Source: S009-33 sp041694255
GTDB lineage: Bacteria > Patescibacteriota > Gracilibacteria > Absconditabacterales > Absconditicoccaceae
DNA: 64,000 bases
NCBI GenBank assembly: GCA_041694255.1
Contig: JASMTN010000011.1
Coordinates: forward strand, 24,208 to 88,207
Direction of reading: 5' to 3'
Position numbers and translations under genes: made by a program. Below the pieces are notes generated by a model. The model was not told the DNA's origin and did no database searches. It was given only the letters and a program-made list of their open reading frames with translations. Within the stretch, counting starts at the first letter, position 1, and each line of letters starts with the position of its first letter. Below are positions 31,911 through 43,790 of the stretch, piece by piece.

Positions 31911-34184
31911 ATGAAATTTAATATAAATGATATAAAAAATAAGTTAAAATCTTTTGATAAAGAAAAAATTAAAAATATAAATAAAAATGAAATAAAAGAA
32001 AAAATTAAAAATGTAAAAAAAGATGACATTAAAAGTTATTTTAATAACTATAAGAATAATTTAGTTACAATTATAATCTTACCTATTTTAATAATAGGTT
32101 TTTGATATGCTATAAGTTTTTGATTTGATATTAAAAATAGTTATAATGATATTCAAACAAATATGGATAATATCAAAATTGTTCAAAGTGAAAATTTAAA
32201 ATCAAATATTAAAAACAATAATTTAAGAAACTTAGATACTGTTTCTAGAACCTCTTTTATATTAAATGAAACTTATTCATTAGAAGACTATGAAGATAAT
32301 ATATCAAACTTAATTTTATTTCTAATGTTTAATTCAAATGAAAATAAAAATAGAATTAATGATGAAGTATTTTTAAATGAAAATTGACTTTCTCTAGTTG
32401 ATAGTAATAATGCAAAAAAAGACATTTTATTAAATATAGATAATTTGAATTACTTGATAGAAAATTATGAACAAAATATTGTTGAAACAATAATTTCAAA
32501 TAAAGAAAAATTTATGAGTTCTGATTATATAAATTCTTACTTAAGTTCTCTTGTATGAGAAAAAATAAATATTCCATGAGAATATACTAATAAAATAGAA
32601 TCTTGAATGCTTGAAACTATAAAATTAGTTTTAAATAATATATATATATATGAATTAGTTTTTATAGAAGAAAGCTTAGAAAAGCAAAATGATAAATATA
32701 AAGAATTTTATAATTCATATAAATATCCATATGATAAATTTTTATCAAATATATTGTTACCTTCTATAAATATTTGGCAAAATAAGTTTTCTGACAAAAT
32801 AGATGTTGATATTTTTTGATCTAATTATCTTGATAGGGCTAGTTATATAGATTTAAACTTAGTTAAATATTGGTCTGATTATTTTAAAAGTTCTTATAAA
32901 TGATTACTTTATCAGTGAGAAAAAAATAGAATAGATGATATCTCTGTTTGAGAGTTTGAAACTACAGATGCTAATGATATAGCAAATCTTTCTATGCAAC
33001 TAAATTTTTGATTGAATAATGATAAATCTTTTTACTGATTAGTAAGTAAGCTTACATCTACATCAAATAAAAAGAATATAATGATAGTAAGTGAATTTAC
33101 ATATTATATTTGGAAAAATATAAAAAACAATATAAATACTTTCATAGAAGAATATGAAAAAGAACTTGAAAAAAATAATATAGAATATGTTAAAGATACT
33201 AATATATGAAAAAAATACGTATCAGCATTAATTTATAAATGTATTTATGAGGAGGGATCTTTTAATTCTCTTAATTGTGGTAAACTATTTGCATGTGAAA
33301 ATCAAAACTGATGTTCTCAGAATGATTTTAATTCTCAGTCTTTTTCTTCATACAAGAAAAAAATTAGATCTTATAATATGTGAAATGATTTTTATAATAT
33401 TTTAAAAACAGAGTTAATAGATAATACTAATTATAGTTTTTATGATTCATTTATATATAATTATTTTTATAATTCATATTCTAATATATCTGATATTAAT
33501 ACATTAATATGAGCTAGATTATATACTTGTTTAATAGAAGATGGCTATTGTGCTGATCTTTTTTCAAGAGGTAATGAACCATTTTATGGAATTAAAAAAT
33601 CTATCATAGAATTTGCATGATGTTGAAGTGATGGCAACATTACAACATCATGTAAACATAATTTTATAGATAAATTTGATACAAATTATTTTATAGCATA
33701 TACTATGGTTGATAAGTTAGAAAATAATATAGATTATAGTTATCTTGATAGGTTGAAAGATGTTTATAAAAATATATCATGACTTTTGAAAATATGAGAA
33801 TTTACATTTAAACAAGAAAATAGTACAGAATTTAATAATCAAAATAATGTTGATTATACAGCTTCTAGTTCTTTACAAGTTTATTATGATTATATAGCTA
33901 ATCAAGAACTTGATGATATACTAGTTCATATATGAGAAAATAAGTGTACAAGTGTTACAGATTGAAAAAAATGGAGTATAGATATAGCTTACTCTTATAT
34001 TGAATGAGTAATAAATAACCTTTATGAATCAGATCTTGATGCTGGTTGAGTTTATGATCTTAATCAAATACTTACAATACTCTGAGATCTAAGGGCTGAT
34101 TATGATAAAAAAACTAACTTAGAAAAGGCATTATCTAATATACAATCTTATAGACTTTTAAAAGAATCTTCTTATTGCTATTAA
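31911..34184 (+). CDS. 757-residue membrane-anchored protein in the pilus row, unknown
   Basis: A Lys/Asn-rich cytoplasmic N-terminus with repeated KNIKNK-type helices (about 1-45) and one hydrophobic helix (about 50-72) precede a very long extracytoplasmic region that is helical and rich in Asn, Tyr and Ser. Cysteines cluster near 445-470 (LNCGKLFACENQNGC) and again near 540-585, which suggests disulfides outside the membrane. It lies directly between the bitopic 437-residue protein and PilB, so it probably belongs to the pilus machine or its surface part. No family is recognised. Confidence 0.6.
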
Positions 34185-34207
34185 TATTTAAGATATAAAT
34201 ATATAAA

Positions 34208-35530
34208 ATGATTAACAAAAAAACAGACCTTTTTGAAAAGCTTGAAAATGCTATTATAGATGCTGATATAGAGTCTCTTTTTAAATTGCTTTTAACAATA
34301 TGAGTTAATGAATGAGCTTCTGATGTTCATATTGAGGTTTATTCAACTTATTGTAGAGTAAGACTTAGAATAGATTGAATACTTGAAGAACTTATACAAT
34401 ATCCTAGCAATATTCATGAAACTATAATTGCAAAGTTTAAAATAGAGTCTTGACAAATGAGGTCTGATGAAAAAAGAATACCTCAAGATGCAAGAGTTAG
34501 TACTTCAACTATTGATTGAAAAGAAATCGACTTGAGAGCAAATACTCTACCAACAGTGCATGGTGAAAAACTTGTAATGAGAATAGTTGATAAATCAAAA
34601 AAGATTCCACCTCTTGATGTTCTTTGAATTGAATGAAGAAATTGAGAGTTGCTAAAAAATAATCTAAATTCACCCAATGGTATTTTACTAACAACCTGAC
34701 CAACTGGTTCATGAAAATCTACTACACTTTATGCAGGTTTAAGCAAATTAAATAAAACAGATGTTAATATAACAACTTATGAAGATCCAGTTGAAAATAA
34801 AATGGATGGTCTTAATCAATCTCAGGTTAGATCTGATATATGATTTACATTTGCTAGCTGACTTAGAGCTGCACTTAGACAAGATCCTGATATTATAATG
34901 GTTTGAGAAATAAGAGATGAAGAAACCTTAGAAACAGCTATGGAAGCTGCAATGACATGACATTTAGTATTTTCTACAATACATACTAATTCAGCAGCAG
35001 AAACTATTACAAGAGTTTATAATATGGGTGCAAAGCCTTATATGATAGCAGGTACTTTTAATCTTGTTATGGCCCAAAGACTTTGAAGAAGGGTTTGTGA
35101 TAATTGTAAAATAAAATATAATATTAAAAATGATAATCCTAAAGTATATAGAGATTTAATGGAAGTTCTTCAGAGCATGAAACCTGAACATATAAAACAA
35201 GAACTTAAGTTAAGATGAATAACTTGAGAAATGTGGAATGATTTCAAAAATGATGGTTTTGTTTATGTGTGATCTTGAAAAGATTCTGAAACTCAAGAAA
35301 CTTGTTCAAAGTGTAATGGTGACTGAGAAAAATGAAGAGTTTGACTTTATGAATTTATGGAATATAATGATGAGCTTAAAGAAAAATTTTTGAATGGGTC
35401 TTCATCATTAGAGATAGAAAAATATGCACTAGATAATGGTATGATAAACTTAGAAAGAGATTGAGTATTTAAAATAATAAAATGATGGATGACACCAAAA
35501 GAACTTTATAGGCTTGTTAAACACAAGTAG
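34208..35530 (+). CDS. pilB: Type IV pilus extension ATPase PilB/GspE
   Basis: 440 residues. A hexameric ATPase that drives pilus polymerisation. Motifs are ASDVHIE, LPTVHGEKLVMRI, Walker A TGPTGSGKST near 171, the Asp box TYEDPVE, Walker B IIMVGEIRD near 235, and the His box GHLVFSTIHTN. Two CxxC pairs (CDNC near 298, CSKC near 369) form the zinc site typical of PilB/GspE and absent from PilT. The usual N-terminal MshEN/T2SSE domain is missing, so the protein is short. It is the last gene of the row, and its stop lies in a 7-bp repeat tract that doubles as terminator. Confidence 0.92.
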
Positions 35531-35584
35531 CAAGTTGCAAGTTTAAAGGAGCAAGTTATAAATTTAAAGTAATTTGCTTTTTTT
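35523..35584 (+). terminator. 7-bp repeat tract forming a terminator
   Basis: The tract holds AGCAAGTTGCAAGTTT and GGAGCAAGTTATAAATTT. Inside it GCAAGTTA (35551-35558) pairs with TAATTTGC (35570-35577), with one G-T pair, followed by seven T. This shows how the repeat family can act as a transcription terminator for pilB. Confidence 0.65.
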
Positions 35585-37244
35585 ATTTATCTTTTTTAAT
35601 ATCATTTAAAACTTCCATTATTTCTAACTTATTTTTTGTTGTAGGATCTTTTATTATTATTGTAAGCATGTTTATTATATAATTTTTTATTTCATTTTTA
35701 AGTCTCTCATCTATTTTACTTTGTGTTAATCAAACTAAATTTTTTTCTTCCCATTTTAGTTGATTCATTTTTAGTTCTTCTTCATTATTTGTATTTTGAA
35801 CTAAAACTTCTTTTATTATATTCTTATCATCTATATAATCTAATATTGGTATTATTTTTTCTATTATTTTTTCTATTTCATCTGTTGATGTGAATTTTTT
35901 ATAAAAATCTTTATACAAAATTGCAGGTATCATATTCTTTTCTTCATTATTATTTATATTACTTTGTTGTATATGTTTTTTTTTAAATTTTATTTGTTGC
36001 TTTATAATATTTGAATCTTCATTTATGTGTTTTCAAATTACCTCACAATAGCTACTTACTATGATACTGTTTTCTATATTTCTTAGTATATCAAAAATAT
36101 TTTCAAGTTTTTCTTGCTTTTTAGTAGGTCATACTTTTTTATAGTCTTTCAAAAATATTTCTATAAGATATATGATTGCATCTTTTTCTTCTTTTTTTAT
36201 ATCAATATCTTCATTATTATCTGCTATATCATCAAAATCTTTTCATCAACTTATTTTAAAAATTCAAGGATATATACCTAAGTTTAATGCTATCTTAACT
36301 CACCTTAGTGTTGCATTAAATCCTGCTTCATCAGAGTCAAATGCAAATACTATATTTTTAGTAACTCTTTTAAGCAAGGTTGTATGTTTTTGAGTAAGTG
36401 CTGTTCAGCATGTTGCAACAGCATTTTCATATCAAAGTTTATTTGCTCCTATAACATCCATATATCCTTCACACACTATTAAAAAATCTTTTTTAGTTTT
36501 TTTTGCATTATTAAAATTGTATAGTACTGAACTTTTATTGTATAGTGATGTTTCAGGTGTATTTATATACTTTCATGTATTAGTTTCACCATTAAATACT
36601 CTTCAAGAAAATGCTATAACATCTCATATAGATGAAAATATAGGAAATATTATTCTATTTGAAAAAAAAGAATATAATGATCATGAATTTGATTTTCTAG
36701 CAAGTCAGGCTTCTATAATATCTTCTTTTTTAAATCATTTTTTTTCCATATATTCTATAAATTCTGTCTTTTTTGTTCATGCATATCAAAGTTTATATTT
36801 TATTATTATATCTTTATTTAGCTTTCTTTCTTTCATAAGGTAGTTTAAAGCTGTTTCATTTTCAAATAATTTTTTGTGAAAAAAATTTAAAGCTGTTTTG
36901 TTGACTTCAACTAATTTTGACTTTTTATCAATTTCTTTCTGATCTGTTTTGAAATTATTTTTATATTCCTTAAGTTCTATTCATGCCTTTGAAGAAAGTA
37001 TTTTAATTGTATCATAAAAATCTAAATTTTCAAATTCTTTTATAAAAGTTATTGCATTTCATCATTTTCAACATCAAAAACATTTAAAAATTTGTTTATC
37101 TTCAGAAACCATAAAAGATGGTGACTTTTCATTATGAAAGGGACAAATTCATTTATAATTACTTCATGATTTTTTTAGATCAACATGTTCTCATATAATA
37201 TCTACTATATCAATTTTAGATAGAATATCATCTGTTACTCACAT
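35583..37244 (-). CDS. dnaG: DNA primase DnaG
   Basis: 553 residues. It makes RNA primers at the replication fork. The N-terminal zinc domain (CPFHNEKSPSF, then FKCFGCGKGGN), the RNA polymerase core and a TOPRIM centre (VCEGYMDVIG, AFDSDEAGF) are all visible. The C-terminal third, Lys/Glu/Asn-rich, stands in for the DnaB-interacting region and is poorly conserved. The gene starts with ATG-UGA (Met-Gly) at 37244. It is convergent with pilB, with its stop inside the pilB terminator. Confidence 0.95.
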
Positions 37245-37292
37245 AGAGTATCTTTAAAAATTAAATATTATATTAATTTATATATAATTTTA

Positions 37293-37320
37293 TTGAATTT
37301 ACAATATTTGTTTGTATAAA
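37293..37320 (+). promoter_or_regulatory. Probable promoter
   Basis: TTGAAT (37293-37298), a 16-nt spacer and TATAAA (37315-37320), 31 bp before the ATG of the next gene. Confidence 0.55.
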
Positions 37321-37351
37321 TAGATTTAATTTAAAATTATTAATTTAATGC

Positions 37352-38620
37352 ATGAAATTAAATATAAATAAGTACATATTTTTCTATATAATATTAGTTT
37401 TTATATCTTTATTTTTTTATTTAAATATTGGTTTTTTTAAACTATTTTTTTCTAATTATAATAGTTATTTTACTATTTCACATTTTAAAAATAAGTCTAA
37501 TGTTGCTATTTCTTGAAATTATATTATATATAATAGTTGATTTTTAAATATAGACATATCAAATTTTTATTTACTAAATAAAAATATTACTTGAGCAAAG
37601 CAATTATTGTATAATTTAGATGAATATTCATATAAAGAGCTTTATAATTTATGAAATATTTATTTTTTAGATTCGTATTATTCTTTTTCTTCAGGTAAAA
37701 CCTGATATGTTAATAAAGCAAAACAATCTATTTCATTTTATGAAAATTCTTTAGAAAATATTCCTTGATATAAAAGTAAAGAAAAGATACTTAAAAATTT
37801 GTGACTTTCTCAAGCATTTTTAGATTTTTTATATGTATATAATTGTGATAATCTTTTTGTTTCAATGATAGAAAAGATAAATAATTTAATTAAACTTTTG
37901 CCTAATACTATGGAGATTTTAAAATCTCAGCAATTAGCCTTAAACGAACGGTTAGAGCATGATGATCTAAGATCTTGTATTCAATCTTTCAAAAATGAAG
38001 CTGATAAAAACATATCTATATTATATGATAATAAAGATTTTTTTACTGAAGTATCTAAATGACTAATAAATAGATTAAAAAAATTTCAATGAGATGAATT
38101 GTCTTGTTATCAACAATCTCCAGCTATAAAATCAAAGTATAAAGATAGTATAGATTCATCTTATGATTATTATACAAAATTTTTTCAAAAACAGAAAGAT
38201 ATGCTTAAGATATTTGAAAAAGCAAACAAACAACAGATAGAACAACTTTGTAATAACAGGGATAAACTAGCTGATAAGCAGAATAAAGAAAACCAACAAA
38301 TGAATAATAATTTTAATGACTTAAATGAATTAACAGAAAAACCTCAACAGCAAGAAAAAAAAGAACCTAAAGAGTGAGAAAAAAAGGGTAGTGAAGAAGA
38401 TTCAAACCAAGATTGAGAAAAAGAAGAAAAAAATAAAAAATATAATGAACAAGTACAATCTTTGGAAACACAAAATAAAGATCTTATAGAACAAATTCAA
38501 AGAAACAAAACTCAAGATAACTATAATCCTTTAGAATATATTCAAGAATTGTTTAAAGAATTTTATGCAAATGATGAAGATTTTAAAAAAGGACAAAAAG
38601 AAAATGAAGTTTGAAAATAA
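37352..38620 (+). CDS. Membrane-anchored helical protein, unknown
   Basis: 422 residues. The N-terminal membrane helix (about 5-28) looks like an uncleaved anchor. The region after it has TPR-like helical pairs (GAKQLLYNLDEYSYKELYNLG, shown in part, and KAKQSISFYENSLENIPG), reminiscent of von Willebrand/TPR BatB-BatC-type proteins. The C-terminal third is a highly charged Gln/Glu/Lys coiled coil (KQNKENQQMNNNFNDLNE). A CGG codon (37949-37951) occurs here without a family to tell its meaning. The gene has its own probable promoter and precedes ftsX by 60 bp. Confidence 0.6.
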
Positions 38621-38680
38621 TATTGAAACAAGCACTAGAAAAACTATATATAGTGTAGTTTTATTCTCTATTTTTAAATT

Positions 38681-39610
38681 ATGATATTTAAGAACTTACT
38701 TAGACTTTTTAAAACAAAAGTATTTCAAACATTAGCTACAGTTTTTCTACTTAGTTTCTTGATTTTTTTTCTAAATATTCTTATTTCTTTAACTGTAAAT
38801 ATTAATAGTTTTTCAAATGAGCTTAAGTGAAAATTGTGAGTTTACTTATATATAAAGGAATGAGATACTGAAAAAGAAGTTTGAAAGTCTCGTGATCTTA
38901 TGATAGATCTTAAAACAAATCTTGAAGATGAAAATCTTGAAGTAACTTATTTGCCTAAAGATGAAGCTATAAAAACACTTTCTGAGAGACTCCCTAAAAT
39001 TATTAAAAATTTTGAAAAATATTGAATAGATAACCCTATACCTCCTACATTGTATATTATATTTAGGTCTCAAGATGAGTATGAAAGTATGAAAAATATA
39101 GTTATGAATGATAAATATCAAGACATACTTTTGAATTTATCTGATATATGAAATCAAAATTCATTTAAGGAACAAGAAGAAAGAATATCTAAAATCATAG
39201 AGTTTTCTAATTTTTTAATTAATTTTTATATTTTCTTATCCATAGTTTTATTCTTAATTATATTGTGGTTTTTGACTTTGATATTGAAATTGAACTTTTA
39301 TAGTTTTTCTAACCAGATAGAGGTTGAGAAATTGGTTTGATTTACATATTTTCAAATTAAGCTTCCATTCCTACTTTATACACTTTTTGTAATATTGTTT
39401 TCATTTATACTTGGTATTGTATATATATCAAGTTTAATATCTTACTTAAATATATATTTTGTAAATGTTTTTAATTTTGATATATCAGTTCTTATTGCAG
39501 AACATATATGACTTATAAGGTCTTGAATTATGCTTGAAGCTGGTATTATTATAGTTATAAGTTTAATTGTTGCTAATTTATTTTTAACAAGACTTATTAA
39601 AAATATTTAA
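38681..39610 (+). CDS. ftsX: Cell division ABC transporter permease FtsX
   Basis: 309 residues. FtsX with FtsE signals across the membrane to activate septal peptidoglycan hydrolases. Visible are an N-terminal helix (about 17-40), the extracellular domain with GVYLYIKEGDTE, YLPKDEAIKTL and PIPPTLYIIFRSQDEY (the FtsX ECD pattern), and three further helices (about 185-210, 230-255, 280-305). The ATPase gene ftsE is not adjacent, unlike in most bacteria. The gene is followed by smpB after 46 bp. Confidence 0.88.
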
Positions 39611-39656
39611 TAATAGAAAAGATAAATCTTTCTTTTTTAGCATTTAATCTTCTTTT

Positions 39657-40112
39657 ATGTATATAACAATAAAAAAAAATAAAAAAGCATATTTAGACTA
39701 TGAAATAATAGAATCTTTTGTTTTTTGAATTAAACTTAAAGGATTTGAAGTTAAACAGATCAGAACTTGAAATATAGACATAAGAAATGCATTTTGTCAT
39801 ATTGAAAAAAATGAACTTTTTATACATGAATTAAATATACCTTTGTATAAAAAAACATCTTCTAAGATGGTTCCTTGGTATGAACCTAAAAGAAAAAGAA
39901 AACTTTTAGCTACAAAGAAAGAACTTAGAAAACTTGTTGAAAGAACAAATAAAACTTGATTAACTATAGTTGCTTTAGAAGTTGGACAAACAGAAAAACA
40001 TATAAAATTAAAATGTGCACTTGCAAAACTTAGAAGAAAGATAGAAAAAAAACAAATCATAAAAGAAAGAGATGTAAAAAGGCAAATGCAAAAAGATATT
40101 AAGTATATGTAA
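39657..40112 (+). CDS. smpB: SsrA-binding protein SmpB
   Basis: 151 residues, the family's normal length. It binds tmRNA and helps it rescue stalled ribosomes. Motifs are AYLDYEIIESFVFGIKLKG, EVKQIRTGNIDIRNAF, KRKRKLLATKKELRKL, LTIVALEVG and a basic C-terminal tail with IKERDVKRQ that enters the mRNA channel. The tail is conserved enough to be functional. tmRNA itself is not in this window. Few UGA codons are used. Confidence 0.95.
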
Positions 40113-40161
40113 GTTAAAACTTAATTAAAATATCTTTATTTTAAATTACATAATAAATAAG

Positions 40162-41700
40162 ATGAAAACCTTCTATTTCAAGCAAAAAGATAATATATAT
40201 AAAATATTTCAAGTTATAGATAAACTTCCTAAAAAATGTAAGGAAGTTGTTTTTGATATAGATGTAAATAATGATTTTTTTAATAATAAATGGTGGTTGA
40301 AGCTTGTTTTAGAAAAATCTAATGATAAAAATATAAATATAGTTTTTGTTATAGAAAACCCAAAACAAGAGTCCTTAATGAAAATGTTCCATGCAAATTA
40401 TATATGGAAAAAAATTCCTATTAGACAAAAAATTTTTAAAACCATTTGAGATTTTCTTGAAAACTTCAAATCAGAACACTCTTTTTATAGAAAGCATTAT
40501 AATATATTTAAGATAATTTTTTTATTTTTGGAGATAGGTTTTATAGTTTTTATGTCTTTTTTTATATACAACCTTGTTGTTCCAAAAACAGACATATATA
40601 TACAACCTAATGTAAAGATAAAGCATTTGATACAAAAATTTTATATATATCCTCAAGATGAACAAGAAAACTATGAACTTGATAAAAGAATAAATTTTTC
40701 TTACATAAATAAAACTTTCACAAAAAATTATAGTATTAAAATACCTGTAAATGATATTTCCTATATTGCAAAGCCTTCTTCTTGAATAGTAAAGCTTGTT
40801 AACAATACAACAGAATGAATATCTTTAAAAGCATACACAGAACTTGTTAATAATGATGGACTTTTGTTTAGACTTCAAAACTGGGTATATATACCTCCTA
40901 AAGATGCTGAAGATAATCCTTGAATTGCAGAGGTAAAAGTTAAAGCTCAAGATCAAGATGAGAGTTGAGAACTTATATGAATAAGATGAAATCTTAATGA
41001 GTGAGAGAAACTTTATATAAAAAAAATGTACTCTTCAAGGTGAGAAAAACTTATATATGCTGAAAGTATTGAAAAATTTTCATGATGAGATACAGTATCT
41101 GAATGAACTGTTCAAGTTCAAGATATAGATATTGTTAAAGAAACTTTATTTAAAAAGTTTAAAGATAATCTAAAACAATCTATACTTCAATATACTCAAT
41201 CACAAAATACAGAAGATATTCCACTTTTATATGATAATCTTTATTGATACAATAATATATCTTATAATTTAAATGCAAAGCCTTGAGATGATGTTTCTTT
41301 TATAGAAGGTAATATTCAATGAGATATATATTATAAAAGTATTAAAAAATCAAAACTACAGTCTGCTTTTAAAAATTATTTAAATGAAAGAATTGTTTCT
41401 GATAGTGAATTTTTATGATGGGATGAAAATAGCATTGAGTTGCTTGATATTGCAAATATATCAAATTGACTTTATCTTGTAACTGTGTCTATAAATTCTT
41501 TATTATGATATGATTTTAAAACTGATTATAATAATGTAAAAGAACAAATAATTCATGAAATAAAATGAAAAAATATCAAAGAAGCAAAAAAAATAATCTT
41601 ATCAAATCCTACAGTTGCTTGAGTTGAAATAAAAACTACAAACACACTTAATCAAGTTTCTGACCTTAACTCAAGGATTTTTATACATATATCCAAATAG
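40162..41700 (+). CDS. Membrane-anchored baseplate-J-like protein
   Basis: 512 residues. A soluble N-terminal part (about 1-115) is followed by one membrane helix (about 118-140) and an external region with the repeating pattern seen in CPR proteins annotated as baseplate J/gp47-like: GIVKLVNNTTEGISLKAYTE, then DGLLFRLQNWVYIPP, then GIAEVKVKAQDQDESGEL, EKFSGGD and SRIFIHIS. The real phage protein forms baseplate wedges. Here a cell-surface adhesion or assembly role is more likely but unproven. The Gly-rich sites are mostly UGA codons. Confidence 0.65.
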
Positions 41701-41715
41701 AATTAAGTGCTAATT

Positions 41716-41784
41716 AACAAGTTGAAAGAAAATATTATAAAATAAGCTTGTGCCTTGTAACTTGCAACTTTAAACTTTTAACTA
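41716..41784. repeat. 7-bp repeat tract with inverted halves
   Basis: AACAAGTTGAAAG on the left, then CTTGTGCCTTGTAACTTGCAACTTTAAACTTTTAAC (given here by unit: CTTGTAA, CTTGCAA, CTTTAAA, CTTTTAA) on the right. It lies between the baseplate-J-like gene and rsmI. Confidence 0.7.
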
Positions 41785-41792
41785 TTATATGA

Positions 41793-42473
41793 ATGTTATA
41801 TTTTATACCAACACCGATTTGAAATTTAGATGATATAACTTTAAGAGCATTGAAGTTATTTAAAGAACTTGATATATTTTTTTGTGAAGATACAAGAACT
41901 TTAAAGCAATTGTTAAGTAAGTATGAGATAGAATATAAAGATAAAAAATTTTATTCTCTTACTTCATATACAAATAAATGAAAACTTGATTTTTATACTT
42001 CTTTACTTAAAGAAAAAGATGTTGGAATAGTTTCAGAAGCTTGAACTCCATGACTTTCTGATCCATGAAAGGAATTTATAAGAATAGCTTGAGAAGAAAA
42101 CTTAGAATTTGATGTGCTTCCTTGAGCTACTGCACTTGCTCCAGCTGTTGTATCAGCTTTTTTTGATACTTCAAAATTTTTGTACCTTTGATTTTTACCT
42201 AAAAAAAAATGAAAACAAACTATTATGAAAAAGATAGTTGATAGTTCTTATCCTGTTTTTATATATGAATCAGTATATAGAGTTTATAAGACACTTTGAC
42301 AACTTAAAGACCTTTGATTTTCTTGAGATGTGTTTATTATAAGAGAGATCTCTAAAATGTACCAACATAAATATTTTGATACTATAGATAATATATTGAA
42401 AAAATTAGAAAATAACCAGATAAAACTTAAATGAGAGTTTGTTATTTGACTAAATCCTAACTTAAATAAATAG
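41793..42473 (+). CDS. rsmI: 16S rRNA 2'-O-ribose C1402 methyltransferase RsmI
   Basis: 226 residues, slightly short but complete. Motifs are LYFIPTPIGNLDDITLRAL at the N-terminus, EDTRTLKQLL, GIVSEAGTPGLSDPG (SAM binding), LPGATALAPAVVSAF and LGFLPKKKGKQ. The C-terminal part ends in ELKGEFVIGLNPN. The ATG at 41793 is preferred to the overlapping ATG at 41789 in another frame. It is closely followed by murD (25 bp). Confidence 0.93.
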
Positions 42474-42498
42474 TTTTATATTATTATATAATAAACTC

Positions 42499-43719
42499 AT
42501 GAAAATTGCTATACTTTGATATGGTAGAGAATGAAAATCAACTCATAAATATCTTTTAAAAAAAGGGTACAATTATATAACTATACTTGACCAAAAAGAT
42601 AACCCTAATTATTTAGATAATCTAGATGATTTTTATATTATATATAAAACACCTTGAATAAGTTTGTATAAAAAAGAACTTCAAGCTGTTAAAGAAAAGG
42701 TTAAAACTCAAACAGACCTTTTTTTTGAAAATTATAAATGAAAAATTATTCTTATAAGTTGAAGTAAGTGAAAAAGTACAACATCAACAATTATATATAA
42801 TATACTAAAAAAAGCTAATAAGGATGTAAAACTTATATGAAATATATGAAATCCTATACTATCTCAAATAGATTTTGATAATCCTCCTTCATATGTTGTT
42901 TTTGAAATATCATCTTATATGCTTGATTGAGTTAAAACTCATAGTGATTTTTCTGTACTTACAAATATATATAAAGTTCACACAAACTGGCATCAAACTC
43001 ATGAAAATTATGTAAATGCTAAGTTAAATATTTTTTCTAGTGCTAAAAATTGCATATTAAGGTCTGATTATAGATACTTACTTGATAATATAGATTGTAA
43101 AAATCCTATACTTTTTTGAGAAAATACTGATAATTACTTTGATGATAAATTCATTTATTCTAAAAAATATAAACTTCCTATAGAAAATATAGCTTTAAAG
43201 TGAGAACATAACTTTTTAAATATAGCTAGCATACTTCCTATATGTGAAAATTTATCAATAGAACAAAAAACTATAGAACTTGCTTTGAAAGATTTTGCTT
43301 GACTTGAGCATAGACAAGAATATGTTTGAAAGTATAATGATATACATTTTTATAATGATAGTATAGCAACAATTCCTGAAAGCACATTGCAAGCTATTGA
43401 AAGATTTAATGTAAAAATTGATACAATATTGCTTTGAGGAACTGATGAAAAATTTGATTATACAGAAGTTATAGAAAAGATAAATAATTTACCTTTAAAT
43501 AATGTTATTTTATTGCCTAATAGTTTTAATAATCAAAAAAAATTCTTTAAAAATAAAAATGTTATACTTGTTGACAACATTAAAGAAGCTGTATCTATAT
43601 CTAAATCCATTACAAAGCCTTGAAAAATTTGTATACTATCACCTTGAGCATCTTCTTACAATATGTTTAAGTCTTTTGAAGAAAGATGAAAATTATTTAA
43701 AAATGAAATTAAAAACTAA
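42499..43719 (+). CDS. murD: UDP-N-acetylmuramoylalanine-D-glutamate ligase MurD
   Basis: 406 residues. It adds D-Glu to UDP-MurNAc-L-Ala in the cytoplasm. Motifs are ILGYGREGKST in the N-terminal domain, the ATP loop SGSKGKSTTSTI near 95 (usual GTNGKST), VFEISSYML, NIYKVHTNWH, the domain 3 stretch GLEHRQEYVGKYNDIHFYNDSIAT, and SPGASSYNMFKSFEERG. A functional MurD agrees with the CHAP hydrolase in showing that the cell handles peptidoglycan. Other mur genes are not in this window. Confidence 0.92.
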
Positions 43720-43790
43720 AAAAAGTTATTGTATTATTCCAATAAAAAATTATACTTCCTTTACATTTAGATAAATAAATTCTAATAAAA

